This document shows, one piece after another, positions 38,233 through 46,243 of a DNA stretch of 64,000 bases (positions are counted from its first letter, which is position 1; each line of letters starts with the position of its first letter). A model generated the notes under the pieces. That model was not told where the DNA came from. It saw only the letters and a program-made list of their open reading frames with translations, and searched no databases. The position numbers were made by a program, and so were the translations under genes. Source of the DNA: Bog-473 sp963800725 (GTDB lineage Bacteria > Actinomycetota > Acidimicrobiia > Acidimicrobiales > RAAP-2); the NCBI GenBank assembly GCA_963800725.1, contig CAWDCE010000017.1:310001-374000 (forward strand), given 5' to 3'.

Positions 38233-38628
38233 CTACTTGACTTCGACGGTGGCCCCAGCGGCCTCGAGGGCCTCTTTGGCCTTGTTCGCATCGTCCTTGT
38301 TCGCCTTCTCGAGCACCGGCTTGGGGGCACTCTCGACCAGGTCCTTGGCTTCCTTCAGCCCGAGGCTCGTGAGGGCCCGGACTTCCTTGATCACCTGGAT
38401 CTTCTTGTCGCCGGCGTCGGTCAGGATGACGTCGAATTCGGACTTCTCCTCTTCGGCCGCGGCGTCGCCGCCACCACCACCGGCCGGAGCCGCTGCTGCA
38501 ACCGCCACCGGGGCGGCCGCCGTCACGCCGAAACGCTCCTCAAAATCCTTCAACAGCTCGCTCAGTTGGATCACCGAGAGCTCGGCGATCCCATCGAGGA
38601 TCTGCTCCTTCGTCAGGGTCTCTGCCAT
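38233..38628 (-). CDS. rplL: 50S ribosomal protein L7/L12
   Basis: Intact 131-residue stalk protein. The N-terminal dimerisation domain (LTKEQILDGIAELSVIQLSE) is joined by an Ala/Gly hinge to the C-terminal factor-binding domain (FDVILTDAGDKKIQVIKEVR; TSLGLKEAKDLVESAPKPV). It follows rplJ. Confidence 0.98.
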   Translation of the reverse strand: MAETLTKEQILDGIAELSVIQLSELLKDFEERFGVTAAAPVAVAAAAPAGGGGGDAAAEEEKSEFDVILTDAGDKKIQVIKEVRALTSLGLKEAKDLVESAPKPVLEKANKDDANKAKEALEAAGATVEVK

Positions 38629-38681
38629 TTGAATGGCCTTCCTTTCTTTCCTTCGGTCTTGTCTGTTCGACTGATCTGTTG

Positions 38682-39425
38682 CTACTCGGACGCCGCTGGT
38701 TCACCGGCTGTTTCGCCGGGCGCCTCGACTTCGGGTGCTTCCTGCGCCGGGGACGGCTGCCTGCACCTCGTCGCTCGCAGCCGCCTCGGTTTGGGGCGCA
38801 GCGTCGGCGTCGGGGGTGGCGGCCTCGTCGCTGGGCTCGGCGGGCGTCTCGGCGGTCGTCTCGGTCGTCGCGGCTTGTGGCGCTTCGGCGACTTCGCCGT
38901 CCGCCGTGCGCTGGTCGATCAGGGCCGAGATGCCGTAGGCCAAGTTGCGCGGGAGCGCCTCGAGCAGGCCGGCCAACTGTTGCATCGGCGCGGCCAGGGC
39001 CCCGGCGAAGCGGGCCAGCAGGACGTCGCGCGGCGGCAGGTCGGCGAGCGCTTCGAGATCCGACGCCGAGAGCAGCGACCCGTCGGCCAGTCCCCCTTGA
39101 TCACCAACAACGGGTTGGCCTTGGCGAAGTCACGCAGCGCCTTGGCCACTGCGCTGACGTCGCCCTGGACGAAGGTCAGGGCGGTCGGGCCGCTCAAGTA
39201 TTCGGAGAGCGGCTGGTATTCGCCACCGTCGATGGCCCGCTTGACCAGGGTGTTCTTGAAAATCTTGTAGTCGCCACCGACGGCTGCGAGGGCGTCGCGC
39301 AGTTCGGCGAGCTCGGCCACGCTCAAACCGCGGTACTCGGTGACGATCGAGGCCGAGGCGTCGTTGATGCGCGCCTGTACCCGTTCGATCACTTCGGTCT
39401 TGTGGATCCTTGCTGCGTTCGGCAT
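38682..39425 (-). CDS. rplJ: 50S ribosomal protein L10 with long acidic Ala-rich tail (frameshifted)
   Basis: About 247 residues after correction, against 165-180 in most bacteria. The L10 body is clear (HKTEVIERVQARINDASASI, FKNTLVKRAIDGGEYQPLSE; PRDVLLARFAGALAAPMQQL). A tail of about 70 Ala/Glu/Thr-rich residues follows, ending EVEAPGETAGEPAASE. Breaks near 39093 and 38750. L10 anchors L7/L12 dimers and normally represses its own mRNA through the leader. Confidence 0.92.
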
Positions 39426-39673
39426 GAGCGTTCGTGTCCTCCACCGGGATCAACCGCCCGGCGACGGGTCAGGATCTCCGATGTGCGACGAACGCTCAAC
39501 GACCACTCGGCCGATGCTCGCAGTGTCGCCTCGTCAGGCGGACCCTTTCGGGCCACTTACGCACCAGATGGTGCACCGGAGGTCTATGGCGTCTTTTCTT
39601 CAGTGCTTCGCCGCCCTCGGGCGGCTGAGCTGTGCGCCAGAGCGTAGTACGGCGCTCGGGCGGTGTTCGACCG
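39426..39673 (-). promoter_or_regulatory. rplJ leader: putative L10-binding RNA and upstream hairpin
   Basis: A 248-base gap between rplA and rplJ, the position of the L10 autoregulatory leader. It contains a 6-bp stem with a CGAG loop at 39610-39625 (GCCGCC/GGCGGC) shortly after rplA, and further toward rplJ a structured region with GCCTGACGAGGC and CACCATCTGGTG elements. I recognise the position and folding potential, not a certain L10 kink-turn consensus. Confidence 0.5.
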
Positions 39674-40396
39674 CTAGGCGGTGGCGGCCAGATCCTCGTC
39701 GACCAGGCGGGCCCGGGCGGGGTCGATGTGGACCCCGGGGCTCATGGACGTCGAGATGGTCACCGACAACATGTAGCGGCCCTTGGCCGAGGCCGGCTTG
39801 GCGCGCTGGATCTCTTCGACGACCGCGTGCACGTTGGCCACCAGCTGCTCGCGGGTGAAGGAGGCCTTGCCGATGCGGATGTGGACGTTGCCCACCTTGT
39901 CGGTGCGGTATTCGACCCGGCCACCTTTGAACTCGGTGACCGCCTTGCCCACTTCCATGGTGACAGTTCCGGTCTTCGGGTTCGGCATGAGGCCGCGGGG
40001 CCCGAGGACTCGGCCGAGCGTTCCGACCTGACCCATCAGGTCCGGAGTGGCGATGGCCACGTCGAAGTCCAAGAATCCGCCGTTGACCCGGGCCACCAGA
40101 TCATCGGCCCCGACCTCGTCGGCACCGGCGGCCCTGGCCTCAGCGGCCTGCTCGCCGGCCGCAAAGACGGCCACGCGCTCGGTGCGACCGGTGCCCGAGG
40201 GCAACGACAGCGTCCCGCGGACGATCTGGTCGGCCTTCCTCGGGTCGACGCCGAGGCGAAAGGCGAGTTCGACCGTCTCGTCGAAGGTGGTGCGGGCCAG
40301 GCTCTTGATCAGGTCGACGGCCTCGCCGACGCCATAGAGCGCCTCGCGGTCGACCTTGGTCAAGGCGTCGCGGTATTTCTTCCCATGCTGGGCCAT
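39674..40396 (-). CDS. rplA: 50S ribosomal protein L1
   Basis: Intact 240-residue L1 of the mobile stalk. Hallmarks are HGKKYRDALTKVDREALYG, the GTGRTERVAVFA motif, and GRVLGPRGLMPNPKTGTVT. It lies 34 bases after rplK. Confidence 0.98.
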   Translation of the reverse strand: MAQHGKKYRDALTKVDREALYGVGEAVDLIKSLARTTFDETVELAFRLGVDPRKADQIVRGTLSLPSGTGRTERVAVFAAGEQAAEARAAGADEVGADDLVARVNGGFLDFDVAIATPDLMGQVGTLGRVLGPRGLMPNPKTGTVTMEVGKAVTEFKGGRVEYRTDKVGNVHIRIGKASFTREQLVANVHAVVEEIQRAKPASAKGRYMLSVTISTSMSPGVHIDPARARLVDEDLAATA

Positions 40397-40430
40397 CGTC
40401 GTATCTCCTCTTTGCCTAAGTGCGGGTCGC

Positions 40431-40862
40431 TCAGCCGGCGACTTTGATCCCCATGGATCGCGCCGTGCCGGCCACCTGCTTCTTGGCGGCCTCGAGATCG
40501 TTGGTGTTGAGGTCCTTCATCTTGGCGTTGGCGATCTCGACCAGCTGGGCGTCGGTGATCGAGCCCACCTGCTCACGCCCCACGGTCGCGGCACCCTTGC
40601 TCAGGCCGGCGGCCTGGCGGAGCAGCACCGGTGTCGGCGACGTCTTGAGCACGAAGCTGAAGGTGCGGTCCTCGTAGATCGTGATGTCGACGGGGATGAC
40701 CGAGCCGCGCTGGGACTCGGTGGCCGCGTTGTACTGCTTGCAGAACTCCATGGTTTGTACGCCATGTGGTCCGAGCGCCGTGCCGACCGGGGGGGCGGGG
40801 GTGGCCGACCCGGCCTCGAGCTGGATCTTCACCACGGCGAGGACCCGCTTCTTGGGTGCCAT
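40431..40862 (-). CDS. rplK: 50S ribosomal protein L11
   Basis: Intact 143-residue L11 of the GTPase-associated centre, needed for RelA activation and the thiostrepton target. It has the Pro-rich N-terminal PPVGTALGPHGVQTMEFCKQ and the C-terminal GTARSMGIKVAG. It follows nusG by 37 bases. Confidence 0.98.
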   Translation of the reverse strand: MAPKKRVLAVVKIQLEAGSATPAPPVGTALGPHGVQTMEFCKQYNAATESQRGSVIPVDITIYEDRTFSFVLKTSPTPVLLRQAAGLSKGAATVGREQVGSITDAQLVEIANAKMKDLNTNDLEAAKKQVAGTARSMGIKVAG

Positions 40863-40899
40863 CGTGTGTCGTCTCCTTCTTCTTCTTCGGTTGCCTTGC

Positions 40900-41632
40900 C
40901 TACAGCTTGGCGACTTGACTGAATTCGAGTTCGACCGGCGTCTCTCGGCCGAAGATGTTCACCAGCACCTTCAACTTGAGCTGGTCTTCGTTGATCTCCG
41001 CGATCTGGCCCGAGAAGTCCGCGAATGGACCCTCTTTGACCCGCACCGTCTCGTCGACCTCGTACTCGAGACGGGGCCGGCTGCGCTTGGTGGTGGCTTC
41101 GGCGCCCTCCGACCTTGACCTGGAGGATGTTCTCGACCTCACGGCGTGAGAGGGGGGTGGGCTTGGTGCCCGGACCGACGAATCCCGTCACGCCCGGGGT
41201 GTTGCGGATCGCGCCCCAGGTGTCGTCGTCGAGGTCACAGCGCACCAGGAGATAGCCCGGAAAGACCTTCTTTTGCACCGTGACCTTCTTGCCGCCCTTG
41301 AACTCGACGACGTCTTCCATTGGGATGACGACCTCGAAGACCCGGTCCTCGATCCCGCGCGAGGCCACGACGTTGCCCATGTTCGAGCGCACCTTGTTCT
41401 CGTAGCCCGAGTAGGTGTGCACCACGTACCAACGCCCGGGGCGGTCGTAGGGGGATTCGACCGGGACGATCTCCTCTTCGTCCTCGCCCCATCCACCCAA
41501 TTCGCTCTCGGCTGCGGGCTCGGCCGTGGCGTCGAGCACCAGGTCCGGCTCCGCAGGCTCGCTCGCGTCCGGAGCGATCTCTTCGCTGGTCACTGGTACA
41601 TCCTCCGCGTCAATGTCGGTCATCTCGCTCAC
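40900..41632 (-). CDS. nusG: Transcription termination/antitermination protein NusG with acidic N-terminal extension (frameshifted)
   Basis: About 244 residues. An acidic region of ~65 residues (MSEMTDIDAEDVPVTSEE onward) precedes the NGN domain (RWYVVHTYSGYENKVRSNM, VFPGYLLVRCDL, NTPGVTGFVGPG). An extra G near 41115 breaks the frame before the KOW domain (VRVKEGPFADFSGQIAEINE; ELEFSQVAKL). NusG couples RNA polymerase to Rho or the ribosome. It lies 4 bases after secE. Acidic N-terminal extensions on NusG are also known from other actinobacteria. Confidence 0.94.
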
Positions 41633-41636
41633 CGGG

Positions 41637-41957
41637 CTACTTCGTAAAGAGAAGCGTGATGAGCTTCCCGAAGGCCAAGTTGAGAACGAAGATGAGTGAG
41701 ATCATGATGACCAAGGTGGTCAGGACCACCGAGGTGTAGTTGACGAGCTCGGAGCGCGAAGGCCACTGGACCAGCCGCATCTCGTCTCGGACTTCTCGGG
41801 TGAACTGCAACGGCGAGGTCCGCTTGCGGCCGGATGCACCCTTGGATCCCGGGGTCCGCGCCGCACCCTTTCCCGCCGGCGCCTTGCGGGCCGCGGGGGA
41901 GCCATCGGCCTCCACCTGGCCCTGACGCTGCATCATGCGCTTGGTTTCGCGGTTCAC
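41637..41957 (-). CDS. secE: Preprotein translocase subunit SecE
   Basis: Intact 106-residue SecE. A basic, Ala/Gly-rich cytoplasmic region of about 50 residues precedes the amphipathic helix (REVRDEMRLVQWPSRSELVN) and one membrane span (TLVIMISLIFVLNLAFG). It clamps SecY in the translocon. The single-span short form is usual for actinobacteria. Confidence 0.96.
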   Translation of the reverse strand: MNRETKRMMQRQGQVEADGSPAARKAPAGKGAARTPGSKGASGRKRTSPLQFTREVRDEMRLVQWPSRSELVNYTSVVLTTLVIMISLIFVLNLAFGKLITLLFTK

Positions 41958-42017
41958 GAGATGTGCCTCATTGATCGTCGGTCACTACTTGTTGGGAAAT
42001 CGTCTGTGAGATTCGAG

Positions 42018-42090
42018 CAGGGCAGGAGGGACTCGAACCCCCAACCGCCGGTTTTGGAGACCGGTGCTCTTCCAGTTGAGCTACTGCCCT
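42018..42090 (-). tRNA. tRNA-Trp (CCA)
   Basis: 73-base cloverleaf: acceptor AGGGCAG/CTGCCCT, D-arm AGCTCAACTGGAAGAGC, anticodon loop CTCCAAA with anticodon CCA, T-arm GGTTCGAGTCC. No encoded CCA end. It lies between rpmG and secE. Confidence 0.97.
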
Positions 42091-42182
42091 CGGTGGGAAG
42101 CCATCAGAATCGGTGGCGGAAGGTTCGCCCCCCTGACCTGGGGAACGGCCAGCAAGACTAGCACTGGGCGCCAACGAGGCGC

Positions 42183-42347
42183 TTAGCGGGTCTCCTTGTG
42201 CAGCGTGTGCTGGCGATCCCAGCGGCAGAACTTCTTCATTTCGATCCGCTCGCGGTCGTTCAGCTTGTTCTTGGTGGTGATGTAGTTCCGGCGCTTGCAC
42301 ACCTCGCACGCCAGCGTGACCTGCACCCTCTTCTCGTTCTTCGCCAT
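42183..42347 (-). CDS. rpmG: 50S ribosomal protein L33
   Basis: Intact 54-residue L33: MAKNEKRVQVTLACEVCKRR, NYITTKNKLNDRERIEMKKF, CRWDRQHTLHKETR. Only the first CxxC pair is complete (CEVC); the second position has a single Cys (KFCRW), so it resembles the zinc-free form. Flanked by tRNA-Trp and tRNA-Met. Confidence 0.95.
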   Translation of the reverse strand: MAKNEKRVQVTLACEVCKRRNYITTKNKLNDRERIEMKKFCRWDRQHTLHKETR

Positions 42348-42366
42348 TTTCGATCCTTCCTATGTC

Positions 42367-42384
42367 GCGGCCGGAAACGGCCGC
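42367..42384. terminator. 7-bp hairpin between tRNA-Met and rpmG
   Basis: GCGGCCG / CGGCCGC around a 4-base loop (GAAA on the plus strand). It sits between the tRNA 3' end and rpmG, so it may terminate or be an RNA-processing signal. No T-run. Confidence 0.4.
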
Positions 42385-42395
42385 CCCGATTCTCG

Positions 42396-42469
42396 TAGCG
42401 GCGGCGGGACTCGAACCCGCGACAACACGATTATGAGCCGTGTGCTCTGACCAACTGAGCTACGCCGCC
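42396..42469 (-). tRNA. tRNA-Met (CAT, elongator type)
   Basis: 74-base cloverleaf with acceptor GGCGGCG/CGCCGCT (first pair G-T), D-arm AGCTCAGTTGGTCAGAGC, anticodon loop CTCATAA with CAT, and T-arm GGTTCGAGTCC. It lacks the run of three G-C pairs of initiator tRNA in the anticodon stem, so it is elongator Met (or tRNA-Ile2 if modified). Confidence 0.93.
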
Positions 42470-42476
42470 AAGGGCG

Positions 42477-42549
42477 AGCCCCCTGTCAGAATTGAACTGA
42501 CGACACCAGCCTTACCATGGCTGTGCTCTACCGACTGAGCTAAGGGGGC
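42477..42549 (-). tRNA. tRNA-Thr (GGT)
   Basis: 73-base cloverleaf with acceptor GCCCCCT/AGGGGGC, D-arm AGCTCAGTCGGTAGAGC, anticodon stem CAGCC/GGCTG with loop ATGGTAA (anticodon GGT), and T-arm AGTTCAATTCT. It is 7 bases upstream of tRNA-Met. Confidence 0.96.
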
Positions 42550-42636
42550 GCCGCGGCGCTTGCACCGCGAACCGTCAATGATAGCCATTGGGCGCCACCC
42601 GACGCCTACGGCCCCGGCTGGCCGAGCCCGCGAGGT

Positions 42637-42642
42637 TACGAT
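42637..42642 (+). promoter_or_regulatory. -10 element for the GNAT gene (leaderless spacing)
   Basis: TACGAT (TANNNT) ends 6 bases before the GTG start, supporting GTG as the true start. Confidence 0.5.
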
Positions 42643-42648
42643 CCGGCC

Positions 42649-43170
42649 GTGCACACCAGACTGGCCGCCCCCGCCGATGCCGAGGCCATCAGGGCGATCT
42701 ACAACGTCGAGGTGCTCGAGAGCACCAATACCTTCGACATGGTGCCACGCACGGCGGCAGAACAGATGGCCTGGCTGAGCGAGCACAACGGGGTCCATCC
42801 GGTCATCGTGGCGGTCGAGGATCCCGCCTTGGCGCGAGGCCACCGCGGGGCCGACGGGGAGATCGTGTGCGGATTCGGTTCCCTCTCGCCCTTCCGGGAG
42901 CGTTCGGGCTACGCCGCCACGGCGGAGAACTCGGTCTATGTGGACCGGGCCCACCGCGGTGAGGGCATTGGTCGACTCCTGCTCGACGAACTGATCACCT
43001 TGGCCCGCCAGCACGGGTTCCACTCGCTGATCGCCCGCATCGCCGGGCACAACGAGACCTCGATCGGCCTGCACCGCGCCCTCGGTTTCGAGCTGGTCGG
43101 GGTGGAGCGAGAAGTGGGGCGCAAGCACCGCCAGTGGCTCGACGTGGTCGAGTTGCAGCGCCTCTTGTAG
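42649..43170 (+). CDS. GNAT family N-acetyltransferase (phosphinothricin acetyltransferase-like)
   Basis: Intact 173-residue protein. The acetyl-CoA loop reads HRGEGIGRLLLDELI, followed by IARIAGHNETSIGLHRALGF, the pattern of the PAT/YncA (amino-acid analogue N-acetyltransferase) group. The N-terminal half TRLAAPADAEAIRAIYNVEV is typical. Family members acetylate phosphinothricin or methionine sulfone-like amines, but the real substrate is unknown. The start is GTG. Confidence 0.85.
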   Translation: MHTRLAAPADAEAIRAIYNVEVLESTNTFDMVPRTAAEQMAWLSEHNGVHPVIVAVEDPALARGHRGADGEIVCGFGSLSPFRERSGYAATAENSVYVDRAHRGEGIGRLLLDELITLARQHGFHSLIARIAGHNETSIGLHRALGFELVGVEREVGRKHRQWLDVVELQRLL

Positions 43171-43195
43171 GTCGCTCAGCTTGTAGGTCGCTCAG
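43164..43195. repeat. Perfect 16-bp tandem duplication across two convergent stop codons
   Basis: CTTGTAGGTCGCTCAG occurs twice in a row. The first copy contains the GNAT stop (TAG) and the second the TGA stop of the opposite-strand mannosyltransferase. Confidence 0.8.
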
Positions 43196-44781
43196 CCCTC
43201 GAACGCCGGGCCTGGGGAAGCACCGATCGACTCGGGGCGCCTCGAGGTGTCGATCGTCCGCCACGACGTGGTCCACTCGCCGAGCGGGAGCATCATGATG
43301 CCCCAGAGCACGACGACGGCCGCCACCATCGACAGCGGGTTGGTGAGCACCAGTTGGTGGAGCAACGACGCCCCACCGGTCAGCCCGATGAACGGGGCCA
43401 CCATCGACAGCCCGAGCACCAAGGTCAGCATCCGCCCGGTCACCACCGGGGCCATCAAGATGATCCCCCAGGTCAGGTACCAGGGCTGGACCACCGGGCC
43501 GAGGAGGACGAACATCAGCATCGAGATGCCGAGCGCGTTCAACGCGCCGAGCCGCTCGCTGTTGCGCAGGCAATAGACCGCCACGCCGGCGGCCGCCAAG
43601 AGCCCGAGCATGCGGGTCACCGTCAAGACGCCACCGAGGCCGACCCCGACCCCCACCACATGGAGGGCGCCGCTGATCACCAGCCCGACGGCGGTGGCCG
43701 GGGCCATCCACGACCGCACCGTGCCCGGGGTGCCGAGGTTGGCGATCCAGCCCCACCCGAGGCCCGACACCATCGAGAAGGCCGCCATCACGAAGAAGGC
43801 GATCAACGCGGCCTTGATCATCGGTGCGATGCGCTCGCGCAGCGACACGCCGGGTCCGGCCCAGTTCCAAGCGACGTAGATGATCCCCATGGCGGCCGGC
43901 ACCTTGATGGCGGCGGCCATGGTGCACAAGATCACCCCCCACACCGGGTGCTTGGTCTTGGCCGCCGTCACCCCCGCCACCAACAGGCCCACCATGATGG
44001 CGTCGTTGTGCACCCCGCCAATGAGGGCCAAGAGGGTCAAGGGGTTCAAGACAGCGAGGACGAAGGCCGAGCCGGGGTCGCGGCCGTAAGCCTTGGCCAG
44101 CTTGGGGATGCAATAGGCAATGAGCCCGACGCCGATCACCGAGAGCAGCCGCAAGAACAAAACGGTAATCACGGCGTTGTGGCCACTGGCCGAGGCGAAC
44201 CACCCGTCGATCATCAAGAACAGCGGGCCGTAGGGGGCCGGGGTGTTCTTCCAGAGCCCGTCGACCGGGTTCACGAACTGCCCCGAGCCAATGGTGCCGG
44301 GCCCGTAGAGATACGGGTTGATGTGGTGGCTCATCATCTCGCCCTGGGCCACGTACGAGAACACGTCGCGGCTGAAGAGCGGGGCGACCACCAACAGCGG
44401 GGTGATCCACGCCGCGAGCATCCACGCCAGCGTGCGCACCGGGGCACCGGGGCGACGCCGCAGCGTCTGCACCAGGCCGAACCAGACCCGCACGAAGAGC
44501 AACATCCCCCCGTAGACCGCCACCATCCCCGGCAAAAGCAGCACGGTCTGGGTGGGATTGGCGACCGATGGCTCACCGAATAACCACGTGCCCGACATCT
44601 CGAGCTTGAAGGGCGACCCGGGCAAAGAGGCCCCGATGCAGACAGAGAGGATGGCGATGAAGCCGAGCAGTCCGGCCCGGCGCAGGAACGACCAGTCGTC
44701 GCCTGAACCGCTCGTTGCCTCGACCCGTTCTGAGAGGGCGAGCCTCGGGGCCACCCGCAGGCGCACGCCGTCGGCCACCAT
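43192..44781 (-). CDS. mptB: MptB-like polyprenyl-phosphomannose-dependent alpha-(1->6)-mannosyltransferase
   Basis: About 530-residue GT-C type integral membrane glycosyltransferase with roughly a dozen hydrophobic segments. FSRDVFSYVAQGEMMSHHIN followed by PYLYGPG in the first large loop is the characteristic acidic-motif region of MptB/MptA enzymes, which extend mannan cores of lipoglycans. I start at the ATG giving MVADGVRLRV; a TTG start 56 codons upstream is open but adds an Arg-rich segment unlike the family. The substrate is inferred from the family. Confidence 0.78.
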   Translation of the reverse strand: MVADGVRLRVAPRLALSERVEATSGSGDDWSFLRRAGLLGFIAILSVCIGASLPGSPFKLEMSGTWLFGEPSVANPTQTVLLLPGMVAVYGGMLLFVRVWFGLVQTLRRRPGAPVRTLAWMLAAWITPLLVVAPLFSRDVFSYVAQGEMMSHHINPYLYGPGTIGSGQFVNPVDGLWKNTPAPYGPLFLMIDGWFASASGHNAVITVLFLRLLSVIGVGLIAYCIPKLAKAYGRDPGSAFVLAVLNPLTLLALIGGVHNDAIMVGLLVAGVTAAKTKHPVWGVILCTMAAAIKVPAAMGIIYVAWNWAGPGVSLRERIAPMIKAALIAFFVMAAFSMVSGLGWGWIANLGTPGTVRSWMAPATAVGLVISGALHVVGVGVGLGGVLTVTRMLGLLAAAGVAVYCLRNSERLGALNALGISMLMFVLLGPVVQPWYLTWGIILMAPVVTGRMLTLVLGLSMVAPFIGLTGGASLLHQLVLTNPLSMVAAVVVLWGIMMLPLGEWTTSWRTIDTSRRPESIGASPGPAFEG

Positions 44782-44960
44782 GCCGAGGCGCGCCGACGCG
44801 ATTGCACCCCGTCGATGACTGCGGCTGCAGTTGCGCCTGCTCGTACGTCCACTTGGCTGTCTGTCTCGCTTTTTGTTGGCCGCAAGGCGCCGGTCCGATA
44901 TCCGGCGGGCGGAGATGGCACGTGCCGGCGCCAGGGCGCCCGCAACCAATCCGAAACGTC

Positions 44961-44966
44961 ATTGTA
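44961..44966 (-). promoter_or_regulatory. -10 element upstream of the mannosyltransferase
   Basis: TACAAT on the minus strand, close to the TATAAT consensus; no good -35 at 17 bases. It gives a leader of about 170 bases if translation starts at 44781. Confidence 0.4.
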
Positions 44967-45027
44967 ACGACATCGGGGCCGCCAGCACCAGTATGGGTGA
45001 GGCGCCCAAAGAGCGCCTCACCTCTGC

Positions 45028-45111
45028 GTGGGCCGGGGAGGATTCGAACCTCCGTAGGCGTTAACCGACAGGTTTACAGCCTGTTTCCTTTGGCCACTCG
45101 GACACCGACCC
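45028..45111 (-). tRNA. tRNA-Tyr (GTA)
   Basis: 84-base class II tRNA: acceptor GGGTCGG/CCGGCCC, anticodon stem ACAGG/CCTGT with loop CTGTAAA (anticodon GTA), long variable arm, and T-arm GGTTCGAATCC. A TAACCT -10 (45122-45127) lies 10 bases upstream. Confidence 0.96.
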
Positions 45112-45121
45112 GCAGCGGGCG

Positions 45122-45127
45122 AGGTTA
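45122..45127 (-). promoter_or_regulatory. -10 element for tRNA-Tyr
   Basis: TAACCT (TANNNT), 10 bases before the mature tRNA 5' end; no clear -35. Confidence 0.4.
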
Positions 45128-45165
45128 GCCCGAGCCGAGACCCCTGGTCGGCCAGCGCCGACCGG

Positions 45166-45171
45166 TACGCT
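45166..45171 (+). promoter_or_regulatory. -10 element for yajQ (leaderless spacing)
   Basis: TACGCT (TANNNT) ends 6 bases before the yajQ ATG. Confidence 0.5.
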
Positions 45172-45177
45172 CAAAGG

Positions 45178-45666
45178 ATGCCTACCTTCGACATTGTCTC
45201 CGAAGTCGACATGCAAGAAGTCCGCAATGCGGTCGACCAGGCCAACCGAGAGGCCGCCACCCGATTCGACTTCAAGAACACCGATTCGACCATCGAGTTG
45301 AGCGACGCCGAACTGGTGCTCGCCTCATCGACCGAGGACCGGCTGCGGGCCCTGCACCAGGTGCTCGACGAGAAGTTGGTCAAGCGCCAGGTCTCGCTCA
45401 AGGCCTTCGAGGACGCCAAGATCGAAGAGGCCCACAAGGGCACGGCCCGACAGAAGATCGCCATTCGCGCCGGCATCTCCCAAGATCACGCGAAGCAACT
45501 GAACAAGTTCATCAAGGAGCTCGGGCTCAAGGGCGTGTCCTCACAGACCCAGGGCGATCAGCTCCGGGTCACCGCAAAGAAGCGGGACGACCTCCAAGCG
45601 GTCATTGCCGCGTGCAAGGAGAAGGACTTCGGTATCCCCCTGCAGTTCAACAACTTCAGGGACTGA
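45178..45666 (+). CDS. yajQ: YajQ family cyclic-di-GMP-binding / nucleotide-binding protein
   Basis: Intact 162-residue YajQ: MPTFDIVSEVDMQEVRNAVD, REAATRFDFKNTDSTIELSD, GTARQKIAIRAGISQDHAKQ, and the terminal GIPLQFNNFRD. The family binds nucleotides, and some members bind cyclic di-GMP and act as regulators. It stands alone next to tRNA-Tyr, converging on gtrA. Confidence 0.93.
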   Translation: MPTFDIVSEVDMQEVRNAVDQANREAATRFDFKNTDSTIELSDAELVLASSTEDRLRALHQVLDEKLVKRQVSLKAFEDAKIEEAHKGTARQKIAIRAGISQDHAKQLNKFIKELGLKGVSSQTQGDQLRVTAKKRDDLQAVIAACKEKDFGIPLQFNNFRD

Positions 45667-45687
45667 ACCCCGCACGCCCCGCACCGC

Positions 45688-46200
45688 TCAGTGCGTGGCG
45701 GTCTCCTCGACGGCCTCTTCGGTGGTGAGATGCTCGTCGAACTCGGCCAGCTCGACCTTGAACATCTTGTTGAACACCAACAGCTTGAGGACCCAGAAGA
45801 GTCCGAACGAAATGATGTTGGCCAGCTCGACCACGATGGTCAGTTGCAGGTGGGTCAGGTGGTGTTCGCGGCCGATGTGGCGGGCCACCGCCGCACCGAT
45901 GATGGAGAACACGATCCCGAGGGCCGACATCGTCCAGAATGGGACGATCTCCTTCAAGAAGTGCGAGCGTCCGTGCTTGCCCCACGCCCACTTGCGGTTC
46001 AGCCAATACGACGGGATGGTGGCGACGGCGTTCCCGAAGACCGTCGCTTCGATCTCACCCCAGTGCAACACGCCGAAGACGATGGCGATGACCGAGAGCG
46101 AGACGACGGTCGAGATGACCGACACCATGGTGTAGCGGAAGATCTTGCGCCCCTCGTGAGTGTGGAGCCAGGCGTACACCGCACGGATCCGTCGAAGCAC
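45688..46200 (-). CDS. GtrA family membrane protein
   Basis: Intact 170-residue protein with four hydrophobic segments (around MVSVISTVVSLSVIAIVFG, FGNAVATIPSYWLNRKWAWG, WTMSALGIVFSIIGAAVA, VELANIISFGLFWVLKLLVF). The Tyr-Trp-Leu-Asn-Arg motif after the second is typical of GtrA flippase-like proteins linked to cell-surface polysaccharide synthesis. The start is GTG with TAATGT 6 bases upstream. Substrate unknown; the mannosyltransferase nearby is only suggestive. Confidence 0.85.
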   Translation of the reverse strand: MLRRIRAVYAWLHTHEGRKIFRYTMVSVISTVVSLSVIAIVFGVLHWGEIEATVFGNAVATIPSYWLNRKWAWGKHGRSHFLKEIVPFWTMSALGIVFSIIGAAVARHIGREHHLTHLQLTIVVELANIISFGLFWVLKLLVFNKMFKVELAEFDEHLTTEEAVEETATH

Positions 46201-46206
46201 GCTGTC

Positions 46207-46212
46207 ACATTA
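46207..46212 (-). promoter_or_regulatory. -10 element for gtrA-like gene (leaderless spacing)
   Basis: TAATGT (TANNNT) ends 6 bases before the GTG start on the minus strand. Confidence 0.5.
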
Positions 46213-46243
46213 GCCCGCTGTCCCCTGTTTCTACTGCACACCC

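Noticed and set aside
43354..44583. Plus-strand open frame rich in His/Arg/Gln opposite the mannosyltransferase
   Set aside because: Low-complexity antisense shadow of a clear membrane glycosyltransferase.
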